Program-made: the position numbers and the translations under genes
Part shown: positions 15,076-22,945 of the stretch, one piece after another
How the letters are laid out: each line of letters begins with the position of its first letter
How positions within the stretch are numbered: the stretch's first letter is position 1
Virus record (IMG/VR): IMGVR_UViG_3300048589_001333
Coordinates: 1 to 26,336 of that record
Strand: one strand, 5' to 3'
From: a virus
Length of the DNA stretch: 26,336 bases
Notes under the pieces: generated by a model
The model's input: the letters and a program-made list of their open reading frames with translations, nothing else
Database searches by the model: none
What the model was told of the DNA's origin: nothing

Positions 15076-16545
15076 ATGACGCTCCCCTGGATGGCAGCGA
15101 AGATCCTGCTGCGCCCGGTGGCGGAGCTGCGCGCGCATCCCAGCAACGCGCGCGTGCACGGCGCCGCACAGATCGAGCAGATCAAGGCCAGCATGCTGGC
15201 CTTCGGGTTCACCAACCCGCTGCTGGTGGACGAGGCCGGCGTGCTGATCGCCGGTCACGGCCGGCTCGAGGCGGCCGTCGCACTCGGCATCGAGAAGGTG
15301 CCGACCATCGCGCTGCGGCACCTGTCCGGCGCGCAGAAGGAGGCGCTGCGGCTCGCCGACAACCGCATCGCCGAGAACGCCACCTGGGACCAAGCGCTGC
15401 TGCGCGATGCGCTCGCCGCGGTGCAGGCCGCGCCGGACCTCGACCTCGCGGCGCTCGGCTTCTCGGCCGCGGAGCTCCACGACATCCTCGCGGCGGCTGG
15501 AGAGGCCGTGTCCGACGGCGATGCGCCCGAGGCCCTGTCGGCCCCCGCGGTCCAGGGGGGCGGAGACGGCGCGGCGGGGACGGAGGAGGCGGCGGAGCAG
15601 GATGATCTCGCCGACGCCGAACCGGACCCGCCGCGCCAGGCCGTCACCCGGCCGGGCGACCTCTGGCTCCTCGGCGAGCACCGCCTGCTCTGCGGCGACA
15701 GCACCGATGCGGCGTCGGTCGCCCGCGTCATGGGCGCGGACCGCGCCGCGCTGCTCTTCACCAGCCCGCCGTACGGCAATCAGCGCGCCTATACCACCGG
15801 CGGCGTCTCGGATTGGGACGCGCTGATGCAGGGCGTCTTCGCCGCCCTGCCAGGCGCGCTACGTGCCGACGGCCAGGTGCTGGTGAATCTCGGCCTGATC
15901 CATCGTGAGGGGGAATGGCAGCCCTACTGGCAGGGCTGGCTCGACTGGATGCGCGCCCACGGCTGGCGCCGCTTTGGGCTCTACGCCTGGGACCAGGGGC
16001 CGGGCCTGCCCGGTGACTGGAACGGCCGCCTCGCACCCGCCTTCGAGTTCGTCTTCCACTTCAACCGCGAGGCGCGTGCCCCGAACAAGATCGTGCCCTG
16101 CAAATGGGCCGGCACGCCGAACAAGGGCAGCGGGCTGCGCGCCGCCGACGGCGAGGTGAAGGCCTACACCCACATCGGCCTGCCCGTGCAGGAGATGCGC
16201 ATCCCGGACAGCGTGCTGCGAATCACCCGGCACAAGGGCCGCGGCATCGAGACCGAGCACCCGGCGGTGTTCCCCGTCGCGCTGCCCGAGTTCCTGATGC
16301 GCGCATACACCGATGAGGCGGACGTGGTGTTCGAGCCTTTCTCGGGGAGCGGTACCACCATCCTGGCTGGCCAGCGCACGGGCCGGCGCGTGCGCGCCAT
16401 CGAGCTCGCACCGGCCTACGTCGACCTCGCGATCGCCCGCTGGCGGACGCTGCATCCCGATCTGCCGGTGACGCTCGCCGACGATGGACGCGACTTCGAC
16501 GTGGTAGCGGCCGCCCGAGGGGAGGTGCTGCCCGATGCAGCTTGA
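15076..16545 (+). CDS. ParB-domain DNA methyltransferase, SPPY type
   Basis: The 489-residue product has an N-terminal ParB/sulfiredoxin-like domain (about 10-100) with VLIAGHGRLEAA and ALRLADNRIAE. An acidic/Gly-rich linker follows (about 140-190), then a methyltransferase domain in beta-class order. The catalytic motif IV is TSPPYG (229-234) and comes before the AdoMet-binding motif I FEPFSGSGTT (419-428). The S-P-P-Y form is usual for N4-cytosine enzymes, though some act on adenine. No restriction nuclease is nearby, so it is probably an orphan phage methyltransferase that protects phage DNA or regulates genes. The ribosome-binding site is weak; an ATG at 15091 is an alternative start. Confidence 0.9.
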   Translation: MTLPWMAAKILLRPVAELRAHPSNARVHGAAQIEQIKASMLAFGFTNPLLVDEAGVLIAGHGRLEAAVALGIEKVPTIALRHLSGAQKEALRLADNRIAENATWDQALLRDALAAVQAAPDLDLAALGFSAAELHDILAAAGEAVSDGDAPEALSAPAVQGGGDGAAGTEEAAEQDDLADAEPDPPRQAVTRPGDLWLLGEHRLLCGDSTDAASVARVMGADRAALLFTSPPYGNQRAYTTGGVSDWDALMQGVFAALPGALRADGQVLVNLGLIHREGEWQPYWQGWLDWMRAHGWRRFGLYAWDQGPGLPGDWNGRLAPAFEFVFHFNREARAPNKIVPCKWAGTPNKGSGLRAADGEVKAYTHIGLPVQEMRIPDSVLRITRHKGRGIETEHPAVFPVALPEFLMRAYTDEADVVFEPFSGSGTTILAGQRTGRRVRAIELAPAYVDLAIARWRTLHPDLPVTLADDGRDFDVVAAARGEVLPDAA

Positions 16546-17797
16546 CCTGCAGGTGACCACCATGGCCGTGGCTGCGCTGGTCCCCTACACTGAGAACGCG
16601 CGGACGCACTCCCCCGACCAGGTCGCGCAGATCGCTGCCTCGATTGCCGAGTTCGGCTTCGTGAACCCGGTACTGGTGGACTCCGCCGGCGTGCTGGTCG
16701 CGGGCCACGGCCGGGTCATGGCCGCGAAGCGCCTTGGCATGGCCGCGGTGCCGGCGATCCGACTCGCGCACCTGACCGAGGCGCAGGCGCGCGCGCTGCG
16801 CCTGGCCGACAACCAGATCGCGCTGAACTCGGGATGGGACGAGGCGCTGCTCGCCGTCGAGATCGCGCGCATCCGCGACGAGGCCGTGGTGGACCTCGAC
16901 GTCCTCGGCTTCTCGGGCATGGAGCTCGACCGCCTATTGGCCGCGGCGGACGCCGGCATTGAGGACGACGCCGACGATGCGCCCGAGCCGCCGGCCGTGC
17001 CGGTCACCCGTGCCGGCGATCTGTGGCGCTGCGGCGAGCACCGCCTCCTCTGCGGCGACGCCACGAAGCGCGCCGACGTGCAGCGCGCCCTTGGCGCCGA
17101 CCGGCTCGCCGACATGGCCTTCACGGATCCGCCCTATAACGTCGCCTACCAGGGCGGCACCGCAGCCAGGATGACCATCGCCAACGACGCGCTCGGTCAG
17201 GGCTTCCTCGACTTCCTCCGCCCGGCGCTGGCCAACCTGCTCTCGGTGACGAAGGGAGCCTGCTACGTCTGCATGTCGTCGTCCGAGTGGCCGACGCTGC
17301 ACCGTGCCTGGCAGGAGGCCGGCGGCAAGTGGTCGAGCACCATCATTTGGGCGAAGAACACCTTCGCCCTCGGCCGCGCCGACTACCATCAGCAGTTCGA
17401 GGCGATGCTCTACGGCTGGAAGGCCGGCGCGCAACACTACTGGTGCGGCGCCCGCGACCAGGGAAACGTTTGGCACTTCGACAAGCCGGCCAGGAACGAC
17501 CTGCACCCCACCATGAAGCCGGTCGCGCTGGTGGAGCGCGCGATCCGCAACAGCAGCAAGCAGCGCGACACGGTACTGGACCCGTTCGGCGGGTCGGGGA
17601 CGACGATGATCGCGGCGGAGCGCACCGGGCGTCGCGCCGTGTTGCTCGAGCTCGACCCAGCCTATGCCGACGTGATCGTCCGGCGCTGGCAGGAAGCGAC
17701 CGGCGAGGCAGCGGTGCTGGAGGGCGAAGACCGCACCTTCACCGATGTCGCCGCTGTGCGTGGCCCCGCCGCGTCACGCGACGGCGTCGCAGCGTAG
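16535..17797 (+). CDS. ParB-domain DNA methyltransferase, DPPY type
   Basis: The 420-residue product repeats the domain order of the upstream gene: ParB-like domain (about 10-105, VLVAGHGRVMAAKRL, ALRLADNQIALN), short acidic linker, methyltransferase domain. Motif IV is TDPPYNVAY (197-205) and motif I is LDPFGGSGTT (348-357), the beta-class N6-adenine pattern. It overlaps the upstream gene by 11 bp and the convergent gene at 17774 by 24 bp. The pair probably arose by duplication and then diverged in target base. It likely modifies phage DNA late in early expression, before packaging. Confidence 0.92.
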   Translation: MQLDLQVTTMAVAALVPYTENARTHSPDQVAQIAASIAEFGFVNPVLVDSAGVLVAGHGRVMAAKRLGMAAVPAIRLAHLTEAQARALRLADNQIALNSGWDEALLAVEIARIRDEAVVDLDVLGFSGMELDRLLAAADAGIEDDADDAPEPPAVPVTRAGDLWRCGEHRLLCGDATKRADVQRALGADRLADMAFTDPPYNVAYQGGTAARMTIANDALGQGFLDFLRPALANLLSVTKGACYVCMSSSEWPTLHRAWQEAGGKWSSTIIWAKNTFALGRADYHQQFEAMLYGWKAGAQHYWCGARDQGNVWHFDKPARNDLHPTMKPVALVERAIRNSSKQRDTVLDPFGGSGTTMIAAERTGRRAVLLELDPAYADVIVRRWQEATGEAAVLEGEDRTFTDVAAVRGPAASRDGVAA

Positions 17798-18307
17798 CTC
17801 AAACCGGCATTCGGGATAGCCAGCCGCGGCGCAGGCCACCTCGCGGCAGACGGGCTCACCCGCGCGCCCCGCCATCTCCAGCACGTAGCGCATGCCGCCG
17901 GCGAAGCTGCCCTCGAAGGTGTAGCAGACGTGCCGCCCCGTCTCGGGCCCATAGCCGAGCGCGAAGGCGGAATGCCGCACGGTGACGGTCGCCGTGCCGG
18001 CGGCCTCGTCCAGCGCGGCGATGTGGATCTGACCGTAGCCGCGCTGCGACAGGCGCTTGAGGTAGTGGCGAAAGGTCTCGACCGGCGTCAGGCCGTGCGT
18101 CTTCGCCTCCGCAAGGCACCACTGCAGGGCGGAGAGGTCGCTCGAGGCATACAGGATCGCGCGGTAGGCCACGGGCCCGATGGCGGCCTCGATGCCCTTC
18201 TGCATGTTCACCAGGAAATGCCGCGGCAAGTAGATCATCGGCAGGCCGTCGGTCTGCCAGATGCCCGTCTCGGGATCCACGTCGATCGGGACTTGGGGTT
18301 GGGCCAT
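17774..18307 (-). CDS. V4R/DUF5943-like accessory protein
   Basis: A 177-residue protein on the opposite strand to the methyltransferases. AGGAG six bases before the ATG supports the start at 18307. It begins PQVPIDVDPETGIWQTDGLP then MIYLPRHFLVNMQKGIEAAI. It continues with YRAILYASSDLSALQWCLAEA and ends with a cysteine-containing segment, REVACAAAGYPECRFELRC. This order matches DUF5943, related to the 4-vinyl-reductase (V4R) ligand-binding fold. Such genes are normally chromosomal and metabolic, so this is a likely moron or captured host gene. Ligand and function are unknown. The tail-to-tail overlap with the methyltransferase gene is unusual. Confidence 0.65.
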   Translation of the reverse strand: MAQPQVPIDVDPETGIWQTDGLPMIYLPRHFLVNMQKGIEAAIGPVAYRAILYASSDLSALQWCLAEAKTHGLTPVETFRHYLKRLSQRGYGQIHIAALDEAAGTATVTVRHSAFALGYGPETGRHVCYTFEGSFAGGMRYVLEMAGRAGEPVCREVACAAAGYPECRFELRCDAVA

Positions 18308-18479
18308 GGCTTCTCCTGACGGCCGCGGACCCGAGGGCCGTGGCGGCGATCATGATGTGATCGGGAGCGCCGAATCATAGCAATCCCGCGACGTCCGGTC
18401 TTGCTTGGCTCGGGCGCAGCACAGCGCGAATGGTCCGTCACGCGCAGGGGATGACCTGCACCACACGACGGAGACCAGC

Positions 18480-18716
18480 ATGACCGACCGCGAGACCCGC
18501 GCCGCCCGCAACCAGCAGAAGAGCCTCGAGGCCTTCCTGCAGCAGAAGGCCCGCTTCGACGCGATGGTCGCCGAACTGCAGCAGATGAGCGCGGACCACT
18601 TTGGGGCGGATCCCGAGGACGTCCTCTGGGGCAAGGCCACGACGCTCGAACACTGGAACAGCCGGCTGGCGAGCGTGACAGACTGCTACTTCAAGCGCGG
18701 CGAATTCGCGGAGTAG
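18480..18716 (+). CDS. Small hypothetical protein paired with DUF3489 gene
   Basis: A 78-residue helical protein starting at 18480 with GGAG at 18470-18473. It is charged and amphipathic: RAARNQQKSLEAFLQQKARF, DAMVAELQQMSADHFGADPE and TLEHWNSRLASVTDCYFKRG. I recognise the pattern as a small protein that often precedes DUF3489 genes in alphaproteobacterial genomes and prophages, but no function is known. Coiled-coil formation is likely. It is separated from the DUF3489 gene by 107 bp containing two hairpins, which could allow separate control. Confidence 0.7.
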   Translation: MTDRETRAARNQQKSLEAFLQQKARFDAMVAELQQMSADHFGADPEDVLWGKATTLEHWNSRLASVTDCYFKRGEFAE

Positions 18717-18744
18717 CGCGCAGCGCCCGCCGCGACGCGGCGCC

Positions 18745-18808
18745 ACCACCGCCCCGACAGGCCAAGCCTGCGGGGCTCGGGGTGGTAGCACCCGGCCGAT
18801 CGGGTGCT
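18745..18808 (+). promoter_or_regulatory. Two-hairpin leader of the DUF3489 gene
   Basis: Hairpin 1 (18745-18786): ACCACCGCCCCG pairs with CGGGGC and GGTGGT, with an inner CAGG/CCTG helix, so the stem is about 16 bp with one bulge and a small internal loop. Hairpin 2 (18787-18808): AGCACCCG pairs perfectly with CGGGTGCT around a 6-base loop. The GGAG ribosome-binding site follows at 18814-18817 and the ATG at 18824. The tight stacking just before the gene suggests a 5' UTR control element, or a terminator of the small upstream gene without a U-run. Confidence 0.55.
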
Positions 18809-18823
18809 GAACCGGAGACCCCG

Positions 18824-19645
18824 ATGATGAAGCTCACCGACACCCAGCGCGTGATCCTCAGCGCCGCGGCGCAGCACGAGATGGGCTTCGCCCGCGCGCC
18901 GAAGACCCTGCCGGCCGCGGCCCGCAACGCGGTGTTCCGCAGCCTGATCAAGAACAACCTGCTGACCGAGATCAACGCCCCGCGGGAGCATGTCGGCCTC
19001 GGCTGGCGCCAGGACGAGGACGGCACCTGGATCGTGGCGCGCATAACCGATGAGGGGCTGCGCAACATCGGCGTCGACCCCAACGAGGGCGACGTGGCGG
19101 CCGACACGGCGCCCACGGTGGCGCCAGACGCCGCGTCGGCGGAAAGCCCCGCGCCCGCCGCCGAACCCGCCCAGGCCACGCCCCTGACGGAGGAGATCGC
19201 CCTGCTCGACCAGGACCTTGCAGCGCGCGCCGCCACGGCGCGCGCCAGCCTGCGCGGTGCCGCCGCGGCGATCCTCGCCGCCTGGGATGACGAGACCAAT
19301 CGCGAGGGCGACATGATCGGCGCCCTCGACGGCCCGATGGCCGCCCTCCGCGCCGCCCTGGCAGGCAAGCCGCCCCGCGCGCAGCACGAGCCCGGCGCGC
19401 CGCGCAAGCCGCGCGAGGGCACGAAGCAGGAGACGGTGCTGGCGATGCTCCGCCGCGAGGAGGGTGCCACCATCGCGCAGATCTGCGACGCCACCGGCTG
19501 GCAGCAGCACACGGTCCGCGGCTTCTTCGCCGGCCTGAAGAAGCGCCAGGGGATCGAGATGCAGGTACTGGAGCGGGTGCGCCAAGTCGGCCCGAACAAG
19601 GAGGGCGCCCGCGGCAGCTACAGCATCTATCGCATCGCCGATTGA
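18824..19645 (+). CDS. DUF3489 domain protein
   Basis: A 273-residue protein; the ATG at 18824 is preceded by GGAG 7 bases away. The N-terminal part (1-90) is helical with a small domain (LTDTQRVILSAAAQHEMGFA). A long Ala/Pro-rich linker and a helical middle follow. The C-terminal 75 residues are DUF3489: REGTKQETVLAMLRREEGAT, IAQICDATGWQQHTVRGFFA, GLKKRQGIEMQVLERV and YSIYRIAD. DUF3489 looks like a winged helix-turn-helix and is presumed to bind DNA. Members are common in alphaproteobacterial mobile elements; the regulated target is unknown. Confidence 0.9.
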   Translation: MMKLTDTQRVILSAAAQHEMGFARAPKTLPAAARNAVFRSLIKNNLLTEINAPREHVGLGWRQDEDGTWIVARITDEGLRNIGVDPNEGDVAADTAPTVAPDAASAESPAPAAEPAQATPLTEEIALLDQDLAARAATARASLRGAAAAILAAWDDETNREGDMIGALDGPMAALRAALAGKPPRAQHEPGAPRKPREGTKQETVLAMLRREEGATIAQICDATGWQQHTVRGFFAGLKKRQGIEMQVLERVRQVGPNKEGARGSYSIYRIAD

Positions 19646-19662
19646 CGCCGCCGGCGCTGCGA

Positions 19663-19929
19663 TCAGGGCCCGCCGCGCCGCGGCGGGTCCGCGTACTTCT
19701 CCCAGGGCTTCGGCTTGGGCTTCGCCAGATCGAGGGCGAGGATCAACTCCTCGATCGTCCATTTCTGGCGCTTCGCCGATTTGGCGACGTCCAGCAGCAC
19801 CTTCCTGGCATCGTCGAGGTACAGCTTCACCATGCGCGGTGTGCCGACGCTTTGCTCCGCAAGGGCCATCGCCTTCGCGGTCGCTTCGACCATCCTCTCG
19901 ATGTCCTTCGGCGCGTTTGGCTGCAGCAT
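19663..19929 (-). CDS. Small hypothetical protein, 88 aa
   Basis: Convergent with the DUF3489 gene, 17 bp away. The ATG at 19929 is chosen because the protein looks folded only from MLQPNAPKDIERMVEATAKA onwards; a start at 20013 would add 28 residues of no clear character. It contains MVKLYLDDARKVLLDVAKSA and KWTIEELILALDLAKPKP, both amphipathic helices, with a basic end. No family recognised. Some plus-strand frames are also open here, so this is a moderate call based on protein-like composition. Confidence 0.5.
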   Translation of the reverse strand: MLQPNAPKDIERMVEATAKAMALAEQSVGTPRMVKLYLDDARKVLLDVAKSAKRQKWTIEELILALDLAKPKPKPWEKYADPPRRGGP

Positions 19930-20050
19930 CTTCGCCGGCCCTCGATGGTCGAGGTGATGTCGCACAGCGCGACGCGGATTGGCCACAGAAATCCGTGCCC
20001 GAATGCTCGTCATTCACCTGGGTTGTGGGGCACCACAGCGCGAATGCTGA

Positions 20051-20069
20051 CAGCGCGCGCGGCGCGCTG
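20051..20069. promoter_or_regulatory. Perfect GC hairpin upstream of the terminase operon
   Basis: CAGCGCGC (20051-20058) and GCGCGCTG (20062-20069) form a perfect 8-bp inverted repeat with a 3-base loop. Part of it (CGCGCGCGGCG) is repeated directly at 20084-20094, just before GGGAGG and the small-terminase ATG at 20108. It may be an operator, a terminator for upstream transcription, or part of the packaging (cos/pac) site, which is usually near the small-terminase gene. Confidence 0.4.
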
Positions 20070-20107
20070 ACTTATCCGACCACGCGCGCGGCGGGAGGTC
20101 CGCCGCC

Positions 20108-20626
20108 ATGCCCGAGTTGACCCCCTCCACCCGCGAGGCTGCGCGCCGCATCGGCGTCACCGAAGCTGCGCTGCGCAAGGCCGAGCAGACCAGCCGCATC
20201 GCCCGCGAGCCGGACGGCCAGTGGGACATCGACAAGACCCGCCGCCGCCTGGTCGAAACCGCGGACCCGGTCCGCTCGCCACTCGCCACTGGCGGCGGAG
20301 GCGGCGGCGCGGAGGGCACGCCCTTCGCCCGGCTGAAAGTCGCGCAGCTCGCCCTCAAGGTCGAGGCACAGCGGCTCGCGCTCGACGAGAACAAGCGCCG
20401 GCTGCTCGACGTCACCGAGGCGAACGCCGCGCTCGATGAGATCGGCAGCACCATGCGCGACGCGCTGCTGAACTGGCCGGCGCGTGTCTCCGGCCTGATC
20501 GCCGCCGAGCTCGGCGTCGACCCGCATCTGCTGCAGACCATCCTGCAGAGTCACATCAACGACCTGTTGACGGAGGCGGCCGATCGCTTCGATCCCGCAG
20601 GCCTCGGAGGGGACCGGCCTCCGTAG
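20108..20626 (+). CDS. Terminase small subunit, Nu1-like
   Basis: The 172-residue product starts at 20108 after a strong GGGAGG site (20091-20096). The N-terminus TPSTREAARRIGVTEAALRK and AEQTSRIAREPDGQWDI is the winged helix-turn-helix of lambda gpNu1-type DNA-packaging proteins. A Gly-rich linker (residues 62-68) separates it from a helical C-terminal part (VAQLALKVEAQRLALDENKR, EIGSTMRDALLNWPARVSGL) that would oligomerise and contact the large subunit. It recognises the phage packaging site. The next gene is the GpA-type large terminase, as in lambda. Confidence 0.85.
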   Translation: MPELTPSTREAARRIGVTEAALRKAEQTSRIAREPDGQWDIDKTRRRLVETADPVRSPLATGGGGGGAEGTPFARLKVAQLALKVEAQRLALDENKRRLLDVTEANAALDEIGSTMRDALLNWPARVSGLIAAELGVDPHLLQTILQSHINDLLTEAADRFDPAGLGGDRPP

Positions 20627-20636
20627 CCGTGAGCAT

Positions 20637-22577
20637 GTGCGCCGTCGCGTCGGCGCTATGCTCCGGCCGCCGCCGCAGCTCACCGTGTCGGAATGGGCCG
20701 AGCGGCATCGCATGCTCGGCAGCCGCGCCTCCGCGGAGCCCGGCCCCTGGCGCACCAGCCGCACGCCATATCTGAAGGACGTGATGGACGCGCTCTCGGC
20801 GGTGCATCCCGCCCGGCGCGTCGTGTTCATGAAGGGCGCGCAGGTCGGCGCCACGGAGAGCGGAAACAACTGGCTCGGCTACATCATGAACCATGTGCCG
20901 GCACCGGCACTGGCGGTGCAGCCGACCGTGGAACTGGCCAAGCGCTTCTCCCGCCAGCGCATCGACCCGCTGCTGGAGGAAACACCGGCGCTGCGGGAGC
21001 GGGTTGCCCCGGCGCGGGCTCGCGACAGCGGCAACACCATGCTGTCGAAGGAATTCCCCGGCGGCATCCTGGTTCTGACGGGCGCGAATAGTGCGGTCGG
21101 GCTGCGCTCGATGACGGCGCGGTTCCTGTTTCTCGACGAGGTGGACGCCTATCCCGGCGACGTCGCCGACGAGGGTGATCCGATCGCGCTCGCCGAGGCC
21201 CGCGCCCGCACCTTCGGCTGGCGCCGCAAGGCGTTCCTGGTCTCGACGCCGACCATCGCCGGCCGCAGCCGCATCGAGCGGGAGTATCTGGCCAGCGACC
21301 AGCGGCGGTTCTTCGTGCCGTGCCCCGAATGCGGGGAGATGCAGTGGCTGCGCTTCGAGCGGCTGCTCTGGGACAAGGGTGCGCCCGAGACGGCGCGGTA
21401 TCATTGCACGGCCTGCGACCACCCGATGCAGGAGCACGACAAGACCGCCCTGCTCGGCGGCGGCGAATGGCGCGCGACGGCCGAGGGCCAGGATCCGCAC
21501 ACGATCGGCTTCCACATCTCGGCGCTCTACTCGCCGGTGGGCTGGCTGTCCTGGGCGCAGATCGCCCGCGATTGGGAAGCCGCCCAGGGCAAGCCCGAGG
21601 ACATCAAGACCTTCAAGAATACGGTTCTGGGCGAGACTTGGCAGGAGCAGGGCGAGGCGCCGGACTGGGAGCGCCTGGTCGAGCGCCGCGAGGATTTTGC
21701 GATGGGCGTGGCGCCTGCGGGCGCGCTGGTGCTGACCGCCGGCGTCGACGTGCAGGATGATCGCCTGGAATGCGACGTCTGGGGCTGGGCCGAGGGCTTT
21801 TCCTCCTGGCTGGTGGACCATGTGGTGATCCAGGGCAGCCCGCGGGACCGCGAGCCCTGGGACGATCTGGCGAAGCTGCTGGCGCGCGACTGGCCGCGGC
21901 GCGGCGGCGGCGCCATGCGCATCGCCCGGCTCTGCGTCGATACCGGCGGCCGCGACACCGCGGCCGTCTATGGACACCTGCGCCGCCTGCGGGATCCGCG
22001 GATCGCGCCCACCAAGGGCATCGATGGCTGGAACCGGGCACAGCCCGTGCAAGGCCCGACGCCGGTGGACGCGCTGGTCGATGGCCGCAAGCTGCGGCGT
22101 GGCTTGAAGCTCTGGACCGTCTCGGTATCGACCTGGAAGGCCGATCTCTATCGCCGGCTGTGGCTCGGCCGCGGCGACGCGGAGGAGTTCCCGCCCGGCT
22201 GGGTGCACCTGCCGCAGGGCATCGAGGCCGAGTGGGTGAAGCAGCTGGTTGCGGAGCAGCTGCGCACCACCAAGGATCGCCGCGGCTTCGCGCGGCAGGA
22301 ATGGGCGAAGCTCAGGGAACGGAACGAAGCGCTGGACTGCGCCGTGCTCGCGCGCGCCGCCCTGTGGCTGCTCGGTGCCGACCGCTACGGCGAGCGCTTC
22401 TGGCAGCAGCTGCGGAACCAGATCGCCGATGCCCCGCTGCGGCCGAGCGAGCTTCCCGCCGCCCGGAATGTCGCTCCGCCGTCGCCGCCGCAGGCCGAAC
22501 TGGCGACGCCCGCAACACCACCCAGCGCCCATCGCCCGCGTGGTTGGCTCGCCCCGCGCCAGGGCTGGCTGCGCTGA
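20637..22577 (+). CDS. Terminase large subunit, GpA family
   Basis: The 646-residue motor/nuclease has the GpA pattern. There is an N-terminal WAERHRML segment, a Walker A-like VFMKGAQVGATESGNN (63-78), and Walker B FLFLDEVDAYPGD (163-175). A four-cysteine zinc element follows (Cys229, 232, 257, 260). The nuclease domain starts near residue 370, with GVDVQDDRLE and CVDTGGRDT supplying acidic metal ligands. It packages and cuts phage DNA with the Nu1-like partner. A GTG at 20637 is used as start; no good ribosome-binding site is seen there, and the ATG at 20658 is an alternative. The C-terminal 35 residues are a Pro/Ala-rich tail. Confidence 0.95.
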   Translation: MRRRVGAMLRPPPQLTVSEWAERHRMLGSRASAEPGPWRTSRTPYLKDVMDALSAVHPARRVVFMKGAQVGATESGNNWLGYIMNHVPAPALAVQPTVELAKRFSRQRIDPLLEETPALRERVAPARARDSGNTMLSKEFPGGILVLTGANSAVGLRSMTARFLFLDEVDAYPGDVADEGDPIALAEARARTFGWRRKAFLVSTPTIAGRSRIEREYLASDQRRFFVPCPECGEMQWLRFERLLWDKGAPETARYHCTACDHPMQEHDKTALLGGGEWRATAEGQDPHTIGFHISALYSPVGWLSWAQIARDWEAAQGKPEDIKTFKNTVLGETWQEQGEAPDWERLVERREDFAMGVAPAGALVLTAGVDVQDDRLECDVWGWAEGFSSWLVDHVVIQGSPRDREPWDDLAKLLARDWPRRGGGAMRIARLCVDTGGRDTAAVYGHLRRLRDPRIAPTKGIDGWNRAQPVQGPTPVDALVDGRKLRRGLKLWTVSVSTWKADLYRRLWLGRGDAEEFPPGWVHLPQGIEAEWVKQLVAEQLRTTKDRRGFARQEWAKLRERNEALDCAVLARAALWLLGADRYGERFWQQLRNQIADAPLRPSELPAARNVAPPSPPQAELATPATPPSAHRPRGWLAPRQGWLR

Positions 22578-22591
22578 CACTGGAGGTCCTG

Positions 22592-22945
22592 ATGACCGCG
22601 ATCGTGCCCGTGCGCACCAGCATCGCCGCCGGCCAGGCGCTGAGCGGGCCCGTCGCCAGCGTCGGCTACGGCGTCTGCCTGCTGCTGCTGCCGGCCGCCT
22701 GGACCGACGCGCCGCTCACCCTGCAGGGCTCGCTCGATGAAGGCGAGCCCACGGCCTGGGCCGATCTCCACGACCACCTCGGCAATGAGGTGGTGCTGAC
22801 GGCTGCTGCCGGCCGGGCGCTCACCCTGCCGCCGACGCTGCTGCTCGGCTGGCGCTGGCTGCGCCTGCGCTCCGGCCTTGCCGCCGCGCCGGTGAACCAG
22901 GCGGCGGAGCGCCTGCTCACCCTCGGCATCCGGCCGCTCGCATGA
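22592..22945 (+). CDS. Putative head or tail-associated protein, 117 aa
   Basis: It starts at 22592 after an ideal GGAGGT (22582-22587), 14 bp behind the terminase stop. The protein is hydrophobic and beta-rich: SGPVASVGYGVCLLLLPAAW, TDAPLTLQGSLDEGEP, and VLTAAAGRALTLPPTLLLGW. It resembles small beta-sandwich proteins found in phage structural regions. I know no named family. Its stop overlaps the next start (22942-22945), so the two probably work together as structural or adhesion components between terminase and portal genes. Confidence 0.7.
   Translation: MTAIVPVRTSIAAGQALSGPVASVGYGVCLLLLPAAWTDAPLTLQGSLDEGEPTAWADLHDHLGNEVVLTAAAGRALTLPPTLLLGWRWLRLRSGLAAAPVNQAAERLLTLGIRPLA

Noticed and set aside
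18420-20046. 13-bp direct repeat CACAGCGCGAATG at 18420-18432 and 20034-20046
   Set aside because: Both copies are in gaps before plus-strand genes, but an exact 13-mer pair is expected by chance in GC-rich DNA of this length, and no further copies support a motif.
20556-22580. 674-codon open frame on the minus strand
   Set aside because: Exact shadow of the large terminase gene, whose motifs are all present on the plus strand.
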